Made by a program: the position numbers and the translations under genes. A stretch of DNA of 64,000 nucleotides from NCBI RefSeq assembly GCF_021117385.1, contig NZ_CP088252.1:2108001-2172000 (forward strand), in the 5' to 3' direction. How positions within the stretch are numbered: position 1 is the first letter of the stretch; each line of letters opens with the position of its first letter. Below are positions 28,303 to 37,856 of the stretch, piece by piece. The stretch comes from Frateuria soli (lineage in GTDB: Bacteria; Pseudomonadota; Gammaproteobacteria; Xanthomonadales; Rhodanobacteraceae). Under the pieces are notes generated by a model, which did not search any database, had not been told where the DNA came from, and saw only the letters and a program-made list of their open reading frames with translations.

Positions 28303-28689
28303 TCAGGCACTCTGCGGCAACGGTGGCGCGCTGTCGCCCGAGGGATCGAGCCAGTCTTCCGGCGTCAGCGGACGCAGGCCGTGCGCGATGCGGCCCTTGT
28401 CGCACTGGGGACTGTGCCGACCGAACTCCCACGAGGGTTCGACCTCGCGGCACACCGAGGGCTTGATCGGGTGGATACCGCAATAGGCCGCCTCGCCGAT
28501 GGTTCCCTTGAGCGCCACGCAGCGCGGCTGCCTGGCCTGGGTGCCGCGCATCACCACGCGGTGCGGGTCCAGCTTTTCGGTCAGTTCGACCGGCACGGTA
28601 CCGCCCAGGAAGGGATCGGTTTCGGACCAGTGGAAGGCGATGCGGAAGAAGGCGCAGCAGGCGCCGCAGCTCAGGCAGGGATGGGCCAT
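28303..28689 (-). CDS. YkgJ-family cysteine-cluster protein
   Basis: A 128-residue cytosolic protein with the family's N-terminal CLSCGACCAFFRI and further cysteines at CVALKG, YCGIH, VCREVEPSWEFG and CDKGRIAHGL. The eight or so Cys residues are thought to bind zinc or an Fe-S cluster; function is unknown. The ATG at 28689 is chosen because homologous sequence begins there; a GTG at 28710 is a weak alternative. It is convergent with the dioxygenase gene. Confidence 0.85.
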   Translation of the reverse strand: MAHPCLSCGACCAFFRIAFHWSETDPFLGGTVPVELTEKLDPHRVVMRGTQARQPRCVALKGTIGEAAYCGIHPIKPSVCREVEPSWEFGRHSPQCDKGRIAHGLRPLTPEDWLDPSGDSAPPLPQSA

Positions 28690-28873
28690 GGAACGGACGG
28701 GAGGGCGCACCCCCTGGCGCGCAGCGCGCGGATTCTAGGGCGTGGCGTGGTCCGGCGGAAGATGGCGCAGGGCACGCGAAAGACCTTTGCCGGCAACCGT
28801 TTATGGTGGATTGGGTTTTCGGTGGCGAGGGTGCGTTCGCGCGGCGCCGGCAAGGCCGGCGTCGCAAGGCCGG

Positions 28874-29737
28874 TCAGATCTCCCCGGAGAACGTGTCACA
28901 ACTGGACACCTGCCCGCTCTGCAGCCCGGTCTTGAACCACTTCACCCGTTGCGCCGAGGTGCCGTGGGTGAACGAATCGGGCATCACCGATCCCTGGGTC
29001 TCGCGCTGCAGCGTGTCGTCGCCGATCCTGCTGGCGGCGTTGAGGGCCTCCTCCACGTCGCCCGCCTCCAGCCAGTGCAGCCGCTGTTCGGTGCGACTGG
29101 CCCACACGCCTGCGAAGCAGTCGGCCTGCAGTTCCTGGCGGACCGAGAGACCGCCGGCGCCCTCCATCGGCGCACCCCGCTCGCGTGCCTGCCGCACCTG
29201 GTCGAACACGCCCAGCAGGTTCTGCACGTGGTGGCCCACCTCGTGCGCGATCACGTACGCGCGGGCGAAATCGCCGGCGGCGCCGAAGCGGTCCTGCAAC
29301 TCCTGGAAGAACGACAGGTCGAGATAGACCTTCTGGTCGCCCGGGCAGTAGAACGGGCCCACCGCGGTGGACGCCAGTCCGCAGGCGGTGCGCACGCCGC
29401 CGCTGAACAGCTCGAGCTTCGGGTCGACGTACTGCCGCTCGTTGGCGGCGAAGATGTCGCCCCAGGTCTTCTCGGTGGAGCCGAGGATCGCGCTGACGAA
29501 GTCGCGTTGCTGCGGATCGACCTGTGCCGGCTCGCCGACCTGCGCCGTGGTCGGGCCGGTCGGGCCGCCCTGGTCGAGCAGCGCGGTCGGGTCCTTGAAG
29601 AACACCCAGCCCAGGATGGCCAGCACGATCAGGCCGCCGATGCCCATGCCGCGGCCACCGCCGAAGCCGAATCCGCCGCCACCGCGACCGCTGTCGACCT
29701 GCACGTTGCGGCTGCGCTCGCCCTTCTGCCAATCCAT
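28874..29737 (-). CDS. ypfJ: YpfJ-type zinc metallopeptidase
   Basis: A 287-residue protein. The N-terminus (MDWQKGERSRNVQVDSGRGG) is followed by a Gly-rich segment and one membrane helix (LIVLAILGWVFF, about 37-48). A periplasmic domain has the zinc motif H165-E-V-G-H169 followed by HVQNLLG, and a downstream ELQADCFAGVWA that supplies a third ligand. This order matches the neutral zinc metallopeptidase family (YpfJ). Its targets are unknown. Single gene; divergent from the MAPEG gene. Confidence 0.9.
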   Translation of the reverse strand: MDWQKGERSRNVQVDSGRGGGGFGFGGGRGMGIGGLIVLAILGWVFFKDPTALLDQGGPTGPTTAQVGEPAQVDPQQRDFVSAILGSTEKTWGDIFAANERQYVDPKLELFSGGVRTACGLASTAVGPFYCPGDQKVYLDLSFFQELQDRFGAAGDFARAYVIAHEVGHHVQNLLGVFDQVRQARERGAPMEGAGGLSVRQELQADCFAGVWASRTEQRLHWLEAGDVEEALNAASRIGDDTLQRETQGSVMPDSFTHGTSAQRVKWFKTGLQSGQVSSCDTFSGEI

Positions 29738-29850
29738 GCCATCGGTCCCGCATGCGCCCAGGCGCGGTCGACGGACCATACCACCGGGCCGTCACCCCGG
29801 CGTGGACGTTGCAGCTACAGTAGGGCACCGTTCAACTGCGCACGCCCCCG

Positions 29851-30246
29851 ATGAGAGAACACCTGCCCGCCCTGGTCACCCTGCTCACCGTCCTGCTGAT
29901 GTTCGGCACCGCCTTCGCGGTGGGCATTGCGCGCGGCCGCTACCAGGTCCAAGCGCCGGCCACCACCGGCCATCCGGCGTTCGAGCGCGCGTTCCGCGTG
30001 CAGATGAACACGCTCGAGGCGACGCTGCTGTTCCTGCCCACGCTGTGGCTGGCGGCGCACTACGGCTTCGCGTTCTGGGCGGGCATCGCCGGCCTGGTCT
30101 GGCTCGCTGCACGGACCTGGTACGCATTGGCCTACCTGCGGGAGGCGGCCCGCCGTGGCAGCGGCTTCGTGCTCGGCATGGCTGCCTGGGCGGCCACGCT
30201 GCTCATGGCCCTGACCGGCCTGGGCCGCGCGATGCTGGCCGGCTGA
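29851..30246 (+). CDS. MAPEG-family membrane protein
   Basis: A 131-residue protein with four hydrophobic helices. It carries the MAPEG signature HPAFERAFRVQMNTLEATLLFLP (split here as HPAFERAFRVQ and MNTLEA). The family includes membrane glutathione S-transferases and leukotriene synthases; bacterial members often have glutathione transferase or peroxidase activity, but most are untested. The ATG at 29851 opens a single gene, followed by the CPBP gene 92 bases later. Confidence 0.88.
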   Translation: MREHLPALVTLLTVLLMFGTAFAVGIARGRYQVQAPATTGHPAFERAFRVQMNTLEATLLFLPTLWLAAHYGFAFWAGIAGLVWLAARTWYALAYLREAARRGSGFVLGMAAWAATLLMALTGLGRAMLAG

Positions 30247-30338
30247 CGCCCCGGGATTGCGCGACGCCGGGCCACGCCGCTAGCGTGGGCGATCGGGCCG
30301 CGCACGTCCGTCCTTCCCCAGCAGGTTGCTTCCGGTCG

Positions 30339-31136
30339 ATGCCCTCCCGCCCGCTCCACCCCTCGCTGCACGACGCCCGGCTGCCGCACCTGGGCAGTGC
30401 GATCGGCATGATCGTTCTCTATTTCGCGTTGCAGTTCGTCGCCAGTGGTCTGGTCGGGGTCGGGCTGGGCTTCGCCCTGGGCGTGTCCGGTGCCCCGGCA
30501 TCGGGCATGGCCGCCCGCATCAAGACCGTGCTGGCACAGCCGGACACCAACGCCTTGATGGTGATCCTGACCCTGCTGCTGGCCGCCAGCATGACCATCG
30601 TGCTGGTGCGCCGGCTGTGGCCCGCCGCCTGGTCACATGGCGCGCCCCCCGGCCTGGGACTGACCGGCCCCGGCCGCCCGCTGTTCTACCTCGCCGCGGT
30701 GCTGCTCGGCCTGGCCCTGCCGATCGCCGGCGGCTGGCTGACCCGCTGGATCGCGCACGGCCACCAGGTCACCCAGGACGTCAAGCAGATCGGCGGCGCC
30801 GCCTCGCTGGCGCTGCGCCTGCCGCTGGCGCTGGTGGTGGTCAGCCTGGGCCCGCTGGTCGAGGAACTGCTCTTCCGCGGCGCCCTGCTCTCGGCGCTGC
30901 TGCGACGCATGCACGCCGGCTGGGCGGTCGCCCTCAGCTCCCTGCTGTTCGCCTTCGTGCACCTGCCGGATCTGAACTTCCTCTGGTACGCGGTTCCCAA
31001 CCTCGCGCTGCTCGCCGCGGCGCTGGCCTGGCTGCGACTGCGTTCGGGCTCGCTATGGCCGGCAGTGGTGGCGCATGGGGTGAACAACCTGCTGGCGGTG
31101 ATTGCCTGGTTCGTGGCGTCCCCGGGCCTCCACTGA
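30339..31136 (+). CDS. CPBP-family intramembrane metalloprotease
   Basis: A 265-residue polytopic membrane protein with about seven or eight helices. The CPBP (Abi/CAAX protease) motifs are intact: VEELLFRGALL (EExxxR), then FAFVHLPDLNF (FxxxH) and WPAVVAHGVNN. Such proteases cleave within or next to membrane helices; targets differ between members and cannot be inferred. The start at 30339 is the first ATG before the conserved region. It is convergent with maf. Confidence 0.9.
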   Translation: MPSRPLHPSLHDARLPHLGSAIGMIVLYFALQFVASGLVGVGLGFALGVSGAPASGMAARIKTVLAQPDTNALMVILTLLLAASMTIVLVRRLWPAAWSHGAPPGLGLTGPGRPLFYLAAVLLGLALPIAGGWLTRWIAHGHQVTQDVKQIGGAASLALRLPLALVVVSLGPLVEELLFRGALLSALLRRMHAGWAVALSSLLFAFVHLPDLNFLWYAVPNLALLAAALAWLRLRSGSLWPAVVAHGVNNLLAVIAWFVASPGLH

Positions 31137-31266
31137 CCGGTCGGCGATCCCGGCTCCGGTTGCAGGCGATCGTCCACTCACCGCGGCGAGGTTCTTTCGC
31201 AGGGCAACCACCCGCGCCGCCGCGGCGCACGAGGCGGCCATCTGGCAGTACGGCCGAAAGTCCGGA

Positions 31267-31848
31267 TCACTGCGGCAGCACGCCGAAGCCGCGCAGCAAT
31301 CGAGCGGTCTCGAACAGTGGCAGGCCCATCACCCCGGAGTAGCTTCCCTCCAGATGCTCCACCAGCACCGCGCCACGCCCCTGGATCGCATAGCCACCGG
31401 CCTTGCCGAAAGGCTCGCCGGTGGCGACATAGGCCGCGATGGCAGCCTCGTCCAATGGCGCGAAGCGGACCTTCGAGACGCAAAGCTCGCCCCGCTCGCC
31501 CCGCTCGTCCACGCCCCAGACCGCCGAGATCACCGCATGGGTACGCCCGGACAGCCGCCGCAGCATGGCGGCAGCCTGTGCCCCATCGGCCGGCTTGCCG
31601 AATACCTCGCCATCGAGCACCACTTCGGTGTCCGAGCCGAGGACGAGTGCGCGGTCGGCATCCGCCAGCGAAGCGAGCCCCGCCCGCGCCTTGTCGCGCG
31701 CAACGCGGCTGACGTAGCGCTCCGGCGATTCATCCGCGGCGCGCATCTCCGGCACGTCCACGTCGAGCGCCATGAAGTCCACGCCCAACTGCTTCAGCAG
31801 CTCGCGCCGGCGCGGCGATTGCGAGGCAAGGTAAAGCATGGCGGTCAC
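31267..31848 (-). CDS. maf: Maf-family nucleoside triphosphate pyrophosphatase
   Basis: A 193-residue protein with the Maf signature [18 protein letters not shown] at the N-terminus, then [28 protein letters not shown] and the C-terminal [23 protein letters not shown]. It resembles E. coli YhdE, which hydrolyses dTTP/UTP and modified nucleotides in the cytosol. The GTG at 31848 overlaps the stop of the upstream acetyltransferase (GTGA) and gives an N-terminus like YhdE; ATG at 31839 is the alternative. Confidence 0.93.
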   Translation of the reverse strand: MTAMLYLASQSPRRRELLKQLGVDFMALDVDVPEMRAADESPERYVSRVARDKARAGLASLADADRALVLGSDTEVVLDGEVFGKPADGAQAAAMLRRLSGRTHAVISAVWGVDERGERGELCVSKVRFAPLDEAAIAAYVATGEPFGKAGGYAIQGRGAVLVEHLEGSYSGVMGLPLFETARLLRGFGVLPQ

Positions 31849-32294
31849 AAGGCGAGCCCGTATTCGCAGAACTGGCGATCCCGCTGCCAGCCCAGCGATT
31901 CGTACAATGCCTGCGCCGGCGCGTTGTCCAGCGCGGTGGACAGCGAGAGGCTGGCTGCGCCCAGCGCACGCGCATGCGCCGCCGCCTCGCGCAGCAACGC
32001 CGCCGCCACGCCCCGGCGGCGCGCGTGGGGCGCCACGAAAAGATCATTGAGAAGATAGGTGCGCACCATCCGCACCGAAGAGAACAGCGGGTACAGCTGG
32101 GTGAAGCCAAGTCCCGCACCCTGCCCGTCCAGCGCCAGCAGGATCACCGACTGGTGATGCGCGAATCGCGCACCCAGGAAAGCCCGGATGCCATGCGGAT
32201 CGGACGGCTGGCCGTAGAACTGCCGGTAGCCGTCGAACAGCGGCACCAGTGTGTCGAGGTCGTGGACGGTGGCCTGGCGAACCTGGACGGACAT
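31845..32294 (-). CDS. GNAT-family N-acetyltransferase
   Basis: A 149-residue GNAT protein. It opens [21 protein letters not shown]; the acetyl-CoA-binding loop is [19 protein letters not shown], and the C-terminal segment [17 protein letters not shown] is typical. Substrate unknown. GGAG lies five bases before the ATG. Its stop overlaps the maf start, so the two form a coupled pair. Confidence 0.88.
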   Translation of the reverse strand: MSVQVRQATVHDLDTLVPLFDGYRQFYGQPSDPHGIRAFLGARFAHHQSVILLALDGQGAGLGFTQLYPLFSSVRMVRTYLLNDLFVAPHARRRGVAAALLREAAAHARALGAASLSLSTALDNAPAQALYESLGWQRDRQFCEYGLAL

Positions 32295-32617
32295 GGCAGC
32301 TCCGGGAAAGGGCGGAAAGCGCGACCGTATCGAGCTGGTCGCGACCATACAAGGCCTGGTCCCGAGGTATCGAACTGGCCAAGGTCGCGCGCGACGGCTC
32401 CCTTTCGGCGCGGGCGCGCGCGAACGGCCGCGCCCATCATCGACGACCTCGGAGCGCTGAGCTGCAGGTTCGCTGACCTCTCGGTTGGCGAAGAAACCAT
32501 CAACGCGAAATGAGCAGGCGCGACCTTGGTGCGCGACCGCCATCGGCGCGGCGCCGCAACAGTCACTGGCCGTGCGCGCGGGCTCTCGCGTGCCTCATGG
32601 TCACACCCGGGGCCGGG
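32295..32617. other. 323-base intergenic stretch with palindromic fragments
   Basis: No convincing gene. It holds a perfect 12-base palindrome TGGTCGCGACCA (32336-32347) and several GTCGCGCGCGAC/GTGCGCGACCGC fragments (about 32380-32400 and 32525-32545). These resemble broken copies of the repeat seen intact at 54693-54771. It lies downstream of the GMC oxidoreductase stop and upstream of the acetyltransferase-maf pair, all on the minus strand. Confidence 0.45.
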
Positions 32618-34213
32618 TTACGGGTTGTCGGCCAGCAAGAACGCCGCGGCCATCTCGCCGATCATCGCCGAAGGCGCCTCGGTGTTGCCGCTGATCAGCG
32701 TGGGCATGATCGATGCGTCGGCCACGCGCAGCCCCGGCACGCCCCGCACGCGCAACCGTGGATCGACCACCGCGTCCTCATCGGCGCCCATGCGGCAGGT
32801 GCCGACCGGGTGGTAGATGGTGTCCGCATGCGCGCGAATCAGCGCACGCAGCCCGTCGTCGTCCTCGCGGCCGGTGCCGTACAGCGGCCGTCCGCCGTAC
32901 GCAGCCAGCGCCGGCGCGGCGAGGATGCGCCGCACGATCCGCGCGCCCTCGACCAGCAGCTCCATGTCTCCCGGCGCGGACAGGAAGTTCGGGTCGATCA
33001 GCGGCGCGGCACGTGCATCCGGGCGAGCCAGGCGCACGCGCCCGCGGCTGGCCGGGCGTAGCACGCACACATGCAGCGCCATGCCGGTGGACAGGTGCAT
33101 GCGGCGGTTGTGGTCGTCCACCATGCCGATGCAGAAATGCAGTTGCAGGTCGGGCCGGGCGACGTCCGGACGGCTGCGGAGGAAGCCGCCGGCCTCCGCC
33201 GCATTGCTGGTCAGCATGCCTTCGCCGCGTCGGCGGTAGGCGCCGGCACTGGCCAGCATGCGTGCAAGCGTCGAGGGGTTCATGCCGAACAGGCCATCGG
33301 CGCGCACACGCAGATTGGCGGTGTAGTCGATGTGGTCCTGCAGGTGCCCGCCCACGTCCGGCGCATCGTGCACCGGCGCGATCCCCAGCTCGCGCAGATG
33401 GCGCTGCGGCCCGATGCCGGAAAGCATCAGCAGCTGTGGCGAACCGATCGCGCCGGCGCAGACCACGACTTCGCGGCGCGCGAGCAGCCGCTGGGCGCCG
33501 ACCAGCACGCCGCTGGCGCGGCGGCCTTCGAACAGGATGCGCTGCACCGGGCGCCCAGCCAGCACGCGCAGGTTCGGCCGTGCCCGGCCGTCGCCCAGGT
33601 ATGCCCGGCCCGCATCGACCCTGCGGCCGTCGCGCTGATACACCTGGTACAGCCCCACGCCTTCCTGGCGCGGCCCGTTGAAGTCGTCGTTGCGCGGATA
33701 GCCGCACTGCACCGCCGCGTCGACGAAGGCCCGGCTCAAGGGACTGGGCGAGCGCAAGTCGCTCACCGGCAGCGGGCCGCCGACACCGTGCCAGGCATCG
33801 GCGCCACGCTGGTTGTCCTCGATCCGGCGGAACACCGGCAGGACGTCGTTCCAGCTCCAGCCCGCGCAGCCGAGCGCGGCCCAGCCGTCGTAGTCCTCGG
33901 GCTGGCCGCGGGTGCAGATCATGGCATTGATCAGGCTGCTGCCACCGACGCCGCGTCCGCGCGGCACGTAGCCGCGACGTCCGTCCAGATGCGTTTGCGG
34001 CACGGTCTGGTAGGCGTAGTTGTGCCGGCCACGAAGGGGCACCAGCGCGGCGATGCCCATCGGTACCCGGCTCAACCACGAAGGCGTGGCCGGTCCGGCT
34101 TCGATGAGGAGTACGGACGGCCGGCCGGGCGCGTCGGCCAGCCGCGCCGCCACGGCGCATCCGGCCGGGCCGGCGCCGACCACGATGAAATCGGCACCCT
34201 CTTCGTTGTCCAT
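32618..34213 (-). CDS. GMC-family FAD-dependent oxidoreductase
   Basis: A 531-residue flavoenzyme with the FAD-binding VVGAGPAGCAVAARLADAPG and LLIEAG, GMC signature 1 GRGVGGSSLINAMICTRG, signature 2 GAIGSPQLLMLSGIGP, and C-terminal HPVGTCRMG and SGNTEAPSAMIGEMAA that carry the catalytic His and Asn/His. It resembles choline and alcohol dehydrogenases. Substrate is not predictable. It begins two bases after the stop of the AsmA gene, so the two are co-transcribed. Confidence 0.92.
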   Translation of the reverse strand: MDNEEGADFIVVGAGPAGCAVAARLADAPGRPSVLLIEAGPATPSWLSRVPMGIAALVPLRGRHNYAYQTVPQTHLDGRRGYVPRGRGVGGSSLINAMICTRGQPEDYDGWAALGCAGWSWNDVLPVFRRIEDNQRGADAWHGVGGPLPVSDLRSPSPLSRAFVDAAVQCGYPRNDDFNGPRQEGVGLYQVYQRDGRRVDAGRAYLGDGRARPNLRVLAGRPVQRILFEGRRASGVLVGAQRLLARREVVVCAGAIGSPQLLMLSGIGPQRHLRELGIAPVHDAPDVGGHLQDHIDYTANLRVRADGLFGMNPSTLARMLASAGAYRRRGEGMLTSNAAEAGGFLRSRPDVARPDLQLHFCIGMVDDHNRRMHLSTGMALHVCVLRPASRGRVRLARPDARAAPLIDPNFLSAPGDMELLVEGARIVRRILAAPALAAYGGRPLYGTGREDDDGLRALIRAHADTIYHPVGTCRMGADEDAVVDPRLRVRGVPGLRVADASIMPTLISGNTEAPSAMIGEMAAAFLLADNP

Positions 34214-34215
34214 GG

Positions 34216-35919
34216 TCAGTGCCCGGAAGTCGGCTGCTTCGGTTTGAGCGCATCCTGCAGCAGGCTGTTGAGCACGTCCTTCCCGCTGCTGGCCGGCTGC
34301 TTCGTCGCCGGCTGCCCGGTATCGCCACGCGTGCCGGCTTCCAGCAGGCCCACCGCCGCCTTCGGGTCGAGCTTGAAGCTGGGCGCGCTGGCGGTGCCAC
34401 CGACGCGCACGCCCACGCCGGTGGTGCTCATGCCCTTGATCAGCCCACCGAGCGCTCCGCCGGCCTTCGACCCGCCCAGCAGCCCGGCGAGGCCCTGGCC
34501 GGCCTGTCCCGCGCCGGTGACGCCTTCATCGAGCCTGACCAGCATGCGGAAATCGAGCGCACCGCCGGCGGCCATGCGGCCCTTGCCGGTGAAGCTGCCG
34601 AGCTGCGCGATCTGCGCCTTGGCCGGGTCCGCGTCGATGCCCCTGGGCGAGATGGTGAGCATCGCCTCGGCATGGCGGATGACGGTGTCCTTCGGCGCGT
34701 CGATGCCGGCCAGCGCCAGCGCTCCGCCGAGCTTGTCGCCCAGGCTGTAGCCGGCCAGCCGCGTATCGTCGAGCGCGACCGGTCCGTGGATGACCAGCGC
34801 ATCGAGCGGGCCGCGCACGGTGAGATCCATGCTGGCGGTGCCGCCGGCCAGGCGCGAATCCTTCGGCAGGATCACGCCGAATACGGGCAACAGCGGCTGC
34901 AGGTCGTCGATCGGCTGCCGTTGTCCCTTCACCTTCAGGTCCATCCGCATCACGGCGGGCCGGTTGTCGAAGCTGCCGTCGATGGACAGACGCGCCGCGC
35001 CGGCGTGCAGGAGCGCGTCGGCGATCCGCCCGGTGCCGGCGTCCAGCCGGTAGCTCGCCTGGTAGTCGATCCGCAGCGGCTGCGGCGAGGGCGAACCTGA
35101 AGCGACCAGTTGCAGCTTGCGTGCGTCGATGCGCCCCTTCGAGCGCAGCACGCCCCGGGTCGAAGCGATCTGCGTATCCAGGTCGAGCACCCCGCCAACG
35201 CCGCTGCCGCGTGCCATCAACCCGGCACCGACCAGGTCCAGGTCGTGCATCGCCAGGTGCGCATCCACCGGCGTCAGCACGGCGTTGCCCGATCGCCAGG
35301 GGCCGAGCCTGCCGTCCAGCGCCAGCGTGCCGCCGCCAGCGACATCCGCCTTGAGCTCGAACGGGAACGCCGCCCGCGTGCCGACGTGGTCGGCACTCAG
35401 TTGCACGTGGTCGTAGACCTTGCGGTCGCCGGCCGTGCGCGTCAGTTCGATACGACCGTCGTCGATGCGCAGCCGGTCGATGGTGAACCCGGCAGGGGTG
35501 CCCTCCGCCGTGCCTTGCGCCGGCGACGGGCCGCCGCCCAGACCGGCGAAGTTCCAGTCGCCTTTGCGGTTCTGCAGCAGGCGCACCACCGGCCGGTCGA
35601 GCGTCAGCGAAGTGACGTGCAGTTCGCGATGGACCAGCAGCGGCCACAGCTTGACGCCCAGGTCCAGGCCCCGGGCGCTCACGAACGGCTGCTTGCCGAA
35701 GGCCGGATCGTCCCCGATGCGGATCTCGTCGGCCTCGAGCGAACCGGTCCACAACGCCATGTGCAGCTTGCCGATGCTCACCTCGCGACCCAGCGCCTTG
35801 CCCAGCGACGCCTGGATCTGCGGACGGAAGCGATTGGCGTCCACCAGCAGCAGCGCGGCAGCGCCCAGCACGACCAGGGCCAGCACGACGACGATCAATC
35901 CGACCAGCAGGCGCTTCAT
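34216..35919 (-). CDS. AsmA-family envelope protein
   Basis: A 567-residue protein with an N-terminal membrane anchor (MKRLLVGLIVVVLALVVLG, about 1-27). The AsmA-type start of the periplasmic region is VDANRFRPQIQASLGKALGREVSIGKL, and the rest is a long beta-rich body. AsmA relatives are thought to shuttle phospholipid between membranes or influence outer-membrane assembly. The C-terminus ends in a Lys/Pro/Ser-rich tail. GGAG precedes the ATG at 35919. It is the first gene of a two-gene unit with the GMC oxidoreductase. Confidence 0.87.
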   Translation of the reverse strand: MKRLLVGLIVVVLALVVLGAAALLLVDANRFRPQIQASLGKALGREVSIGKLHMALWTGSLEADEIRIGDDPAFGKQPFVSARGLDLGVKLWPLLVHRELHVTSLTLDRPVVRLLQNRKGDWNFAGLGGGPSPAQGTAEGTPAGFTIDRLRIDDGRIELTRTAGDRKVYDHVQLSADHVGTRAAFPFELKADVAGGGTLALDGRLGPWRSGNAVLTPVDAHLAMHDLDLVGAGLMARGSGVGGVLDLDTQIASTRGVLRSKGRIDARKLQLVASGSPSPQPLRIDYQASYRLDAGTGRIADALLHAGAARLSIDGSFDNRPAVMRMDLKVKGQRQPIDDLQPLLPVFGVILPKDSRLAGGTASMDLTVRGPLDALVIHGPVALDDTRLAGYSLGDKLGGALALAGIDAPKDTVIRHAEAMLTISPRGIDADPAKAQIAQLGSFTGKGRMAAGGALDFRMLVRLDEGVTGAGQAGQGLAGLLGGSKAGGALGGLIKGMSTTGVGVRVGGTASAPSFKLDPKAAVGLLEAGTRGDTGQPATKQPASSGKDVLNSLLQDALKPKQPTSGH

Positions 35920-36062
35920 GGCTCCATCTCCCCCGGCAAGGTGCACCGATACTAACCAAACGACGCGCACGCTCCGACCCTTCGATCGCCACGCCGTGAC
36001 ACAGGCCCGCACCCGCCGGCCACGGTTGAACCCGGTCCCACCGGCCCCCATTTCGAGACCTC

Positions 36063-36221
36063 ATGGGTTGCCTGCCGGTTCCGCTTTCGTTTCTGCTCGG
36101 CTTCGGCATCGGCTACGTCGTGAACGGGACGCAAGGCGCGCTCTGGGGCGCCGGCGCCGGATTGCTCGTGGGGATCGCCGGCATGGGCTGGCTGGTCCAT
36201 CTCATGCGGGGTCGTCGCTGA
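36063..36221 (+). CDS. Small Gly-rich two-helix membrane protein
   Basis: A 52-residue ORF: MGCLPVPLSFLLGFGIGYVV, then a short NGTQGALWG turn, a second glycine-zipper helix (GAGAGLLVGIAGMGWLVHLM) and RGRR at the C-terminus. The hydrophobic pattern, positive-inside end and GC-rich third codon positions suggest a real small membrane protein, but the SD (GAGACC) is weak. It is divergent from the AsmA gene and heads a run of small plus-strand genes. Confidence 0.5.
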   Translation: MGCLPVPLSFLLGFGIGYVVNGTQGALWGAGAGLLVGIAGMGWLVHLMRGRR

Positions 36222-36297
36222 ACCGGCCGCTGCCCGCGTACTGGCCTTTCGATCCGGCGCGTAGTCGAATGGCCGGCACTTTCCACCGGAGTCCCGG

Positions 36298-36618
36298 GTG
36301 ATCAAGGACATCGACCGTCTCAACCACCGCCTCGACCGCTTCGAGCGCCGGCTGCCACGAGGCATCGCGACGTCGCTGCGCTGGCTGCGCGCTCCGGCGT
36401 CGCGCTGGGTCCGTATTCCGGTGGGGCTGCTGCTTATCGTGGCGGGGCTGTTCAGTTTCCTGCCGCTGCTGGGCCTGTGGATGTTGCCGCTGGGCGTGGT
36501 GCTGCTCGCGCAGGACCTACCGTTCCTGCGCCGGCCCACGCGCTGGTCGCTGATCCTGCTGGAGCGCCAGTGGCTGCGCTGGAAGCGCCGCAAGCGACAG
36601 CCCAGCGCGTCGTCGTAG
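36298..36618 (+). CDS. Small membrane protein of unknown function
   Basis: A 106-residue protein with an amphipathic basic N-terminus (DRLNHRLDRFERRLPRG), two adjacent hydrophobic helices separated by a Pro/Phe turn (about 41-73, IPVGLLLIVAGLFSFLPLL, then LWMLPLGVVLLAQDLPFL) and a strongly basic C-terminus (ERQWLRWKRRKRQ). The start is a GTG at 36298 with GGAG seven bases upstream. No function is known to me. Confidence 0.75.
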   Translation: MIKDIDRLNHRLDRFERRLPRGIATSLRWLRAPASRWVRIPVGLLLIVAGLFSFLPLLGLWMLPLGVVLLAQDLPFLRRPTRWSLILLERQWLRWKRRKRQPSASS

Positions 36619-36687
36619 CGCCTGTCCTTCGAAGCTGCCAGCGGGGCTTCAGTCGCCATTGCCGAGCGCTGCGGCACCCTATGGCGG

Positions 36688-37788
36688 ATGCGTATCCGAG
36701 CCCGTTCCATCGTCCTGCCCGCACTGCTGGCCCTCGTTGCCGGCTGTGCGCGTCCGCGCGTGGAAGCGCCGCAACGCCGCCCCGACGAAGTGCGCGCGCA
36801 GATCGTGCGTTTGCTGCCCGGCGGCACCGCGGACCGCGCTGGCTGGGCGACCGACATCTACGCCGCCTTCTCCGCGCTCGACATCGAGCCGACCGCGAGC
36901 AACCTGTGCGCTACCCTCGCCGTCGCCGCGCAGGAATCGAACTACCACGCCGAACCGGTGGTGCCGGGGCTGGGCTCCATCGCGCGCAAGGAGATCGACC
37001 GTCGGGCCGCCGCGCATCACGTCCCGCAGTTCCTGGTGCGCGCCGCGCTGGCGCTGAAGTCGCCGGACGGCAAGCGCTACGGCGACCGCCTGGCCGCCGT
37101 GCGCACCGAGCGCGAACTGAGCCGCCTGTACGAGGACTTCATCGGCATGGTGCCGCTGGGCCGCCGCCTGCTGGGTGACGACAACCCGGTGCACACCGGT
37201 GGCCCGATGCAGGTGAGCGTGGCTTTCGCCGAGGATTTCGCCGACGGGCACACCTACCCGTACCCCATCGACGGCACGATCCGCCACGAGGTGTTCAGCC
37301 GCCGCGGCGGCCTGTACTTCGGCATCGCCCACCTGCTCGCCTACCCGGCCGACTACCCGCAGATGCTCTACCGCTTCGCCGACTACAACGCCGGCTGGTA
37401 CGCCAGCCGCAACGCAGCGTTCCAGAACGCCCTGAGCGTCGCCACCGGCATCCCGCTCGACTTCGACGGCGACCTGATCCGCTATGAAGGTGGCCTGGGC
37501 GCCACCGAACGCGCGGCCCGCACGCTGGCCGGCCGGCTCGAGCTGGAGCCGGGCGAGATCCACGACGCGCTGGCCGAGGGCGAGCGCCCCGACTTCGCGC
37601 GCACCGCCCTGTACACCCGCGTATTCGAACTGGCCGACGCCAGCACGCGCAAGCCACTGCCGCGCGCGATGCTGCCCCGCATCCGGCTGGAGAGCCCCAA
37701 GATCACGCGCAAGCTGACCACCGCCTGGTTCGCCAGGCGCGTCGATGGCCGCTACCAGCGTTGCCTGGCGCAGGCCTCGCGAGGCTGA
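36688..37788 (+). CDS. yaiW: DUF1615 lipoprotein, YaiW-like
   Basis: A 366-residue predicted lipoprotein (lipobox VAGC, Cys20). The whole mature part matches the DUF1615/YaiW pattern as I recall it: VAAQESNYHAEPVVPGLGSIA, DNPVHTGGPMQVSVAFAEDF, EVFSRRGGLYFGIAHLL, RFADYNAGWYASRNAAFQ, and a C-terminal LPRIRLESPKITRKLTTAWF. The AQESNY and YNAGWYASRNAAFQ segments recall lysozyme-like folds. E. coli YaiW is a surface-exposed outer-membrane lipoprotein linked to peptide uptake with SbmA; no sbmA is in this window. Role here unknown. Confidence 0.85.
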   Translation: MRIRARSIVLPALLALVAGCARPRVEAPQRRPDEVRAQIVRLLPGGTADRAGWATDIYAAFSALDIEPTASNLCATLAVAAQESNYHAEPVVPGLGSIARKEIDRRAAAHHVPQFLVRAALALKSPDGKRYGDRLAAVRTERELSRLYEDFIGMVPLGRRLLGDDNPVHTGGPMQVSVAFAEDFADGHTYPYPIDGTIRHEVFSRRGGLYFGIAHLLAYPADYPQMLYRFADYNAGWYASRNAAFQNALSVATGIPLDFDGDLIRYEGGLGATERAARTLAGRLELEPGEIHDALAEGERPDFARTALYTRVFELADASTRKPLPRAMLPRIRLESPKITRKLTTAWFARRVDGRYQRCLAQASRG

Positions 37789-37856
37789 GCCCGGCCCTGC
37801 ACGGGCGGCCGACGCGCGGCGCGGTACAACGGTCTCCTGCAACCGAAAGGAGACCC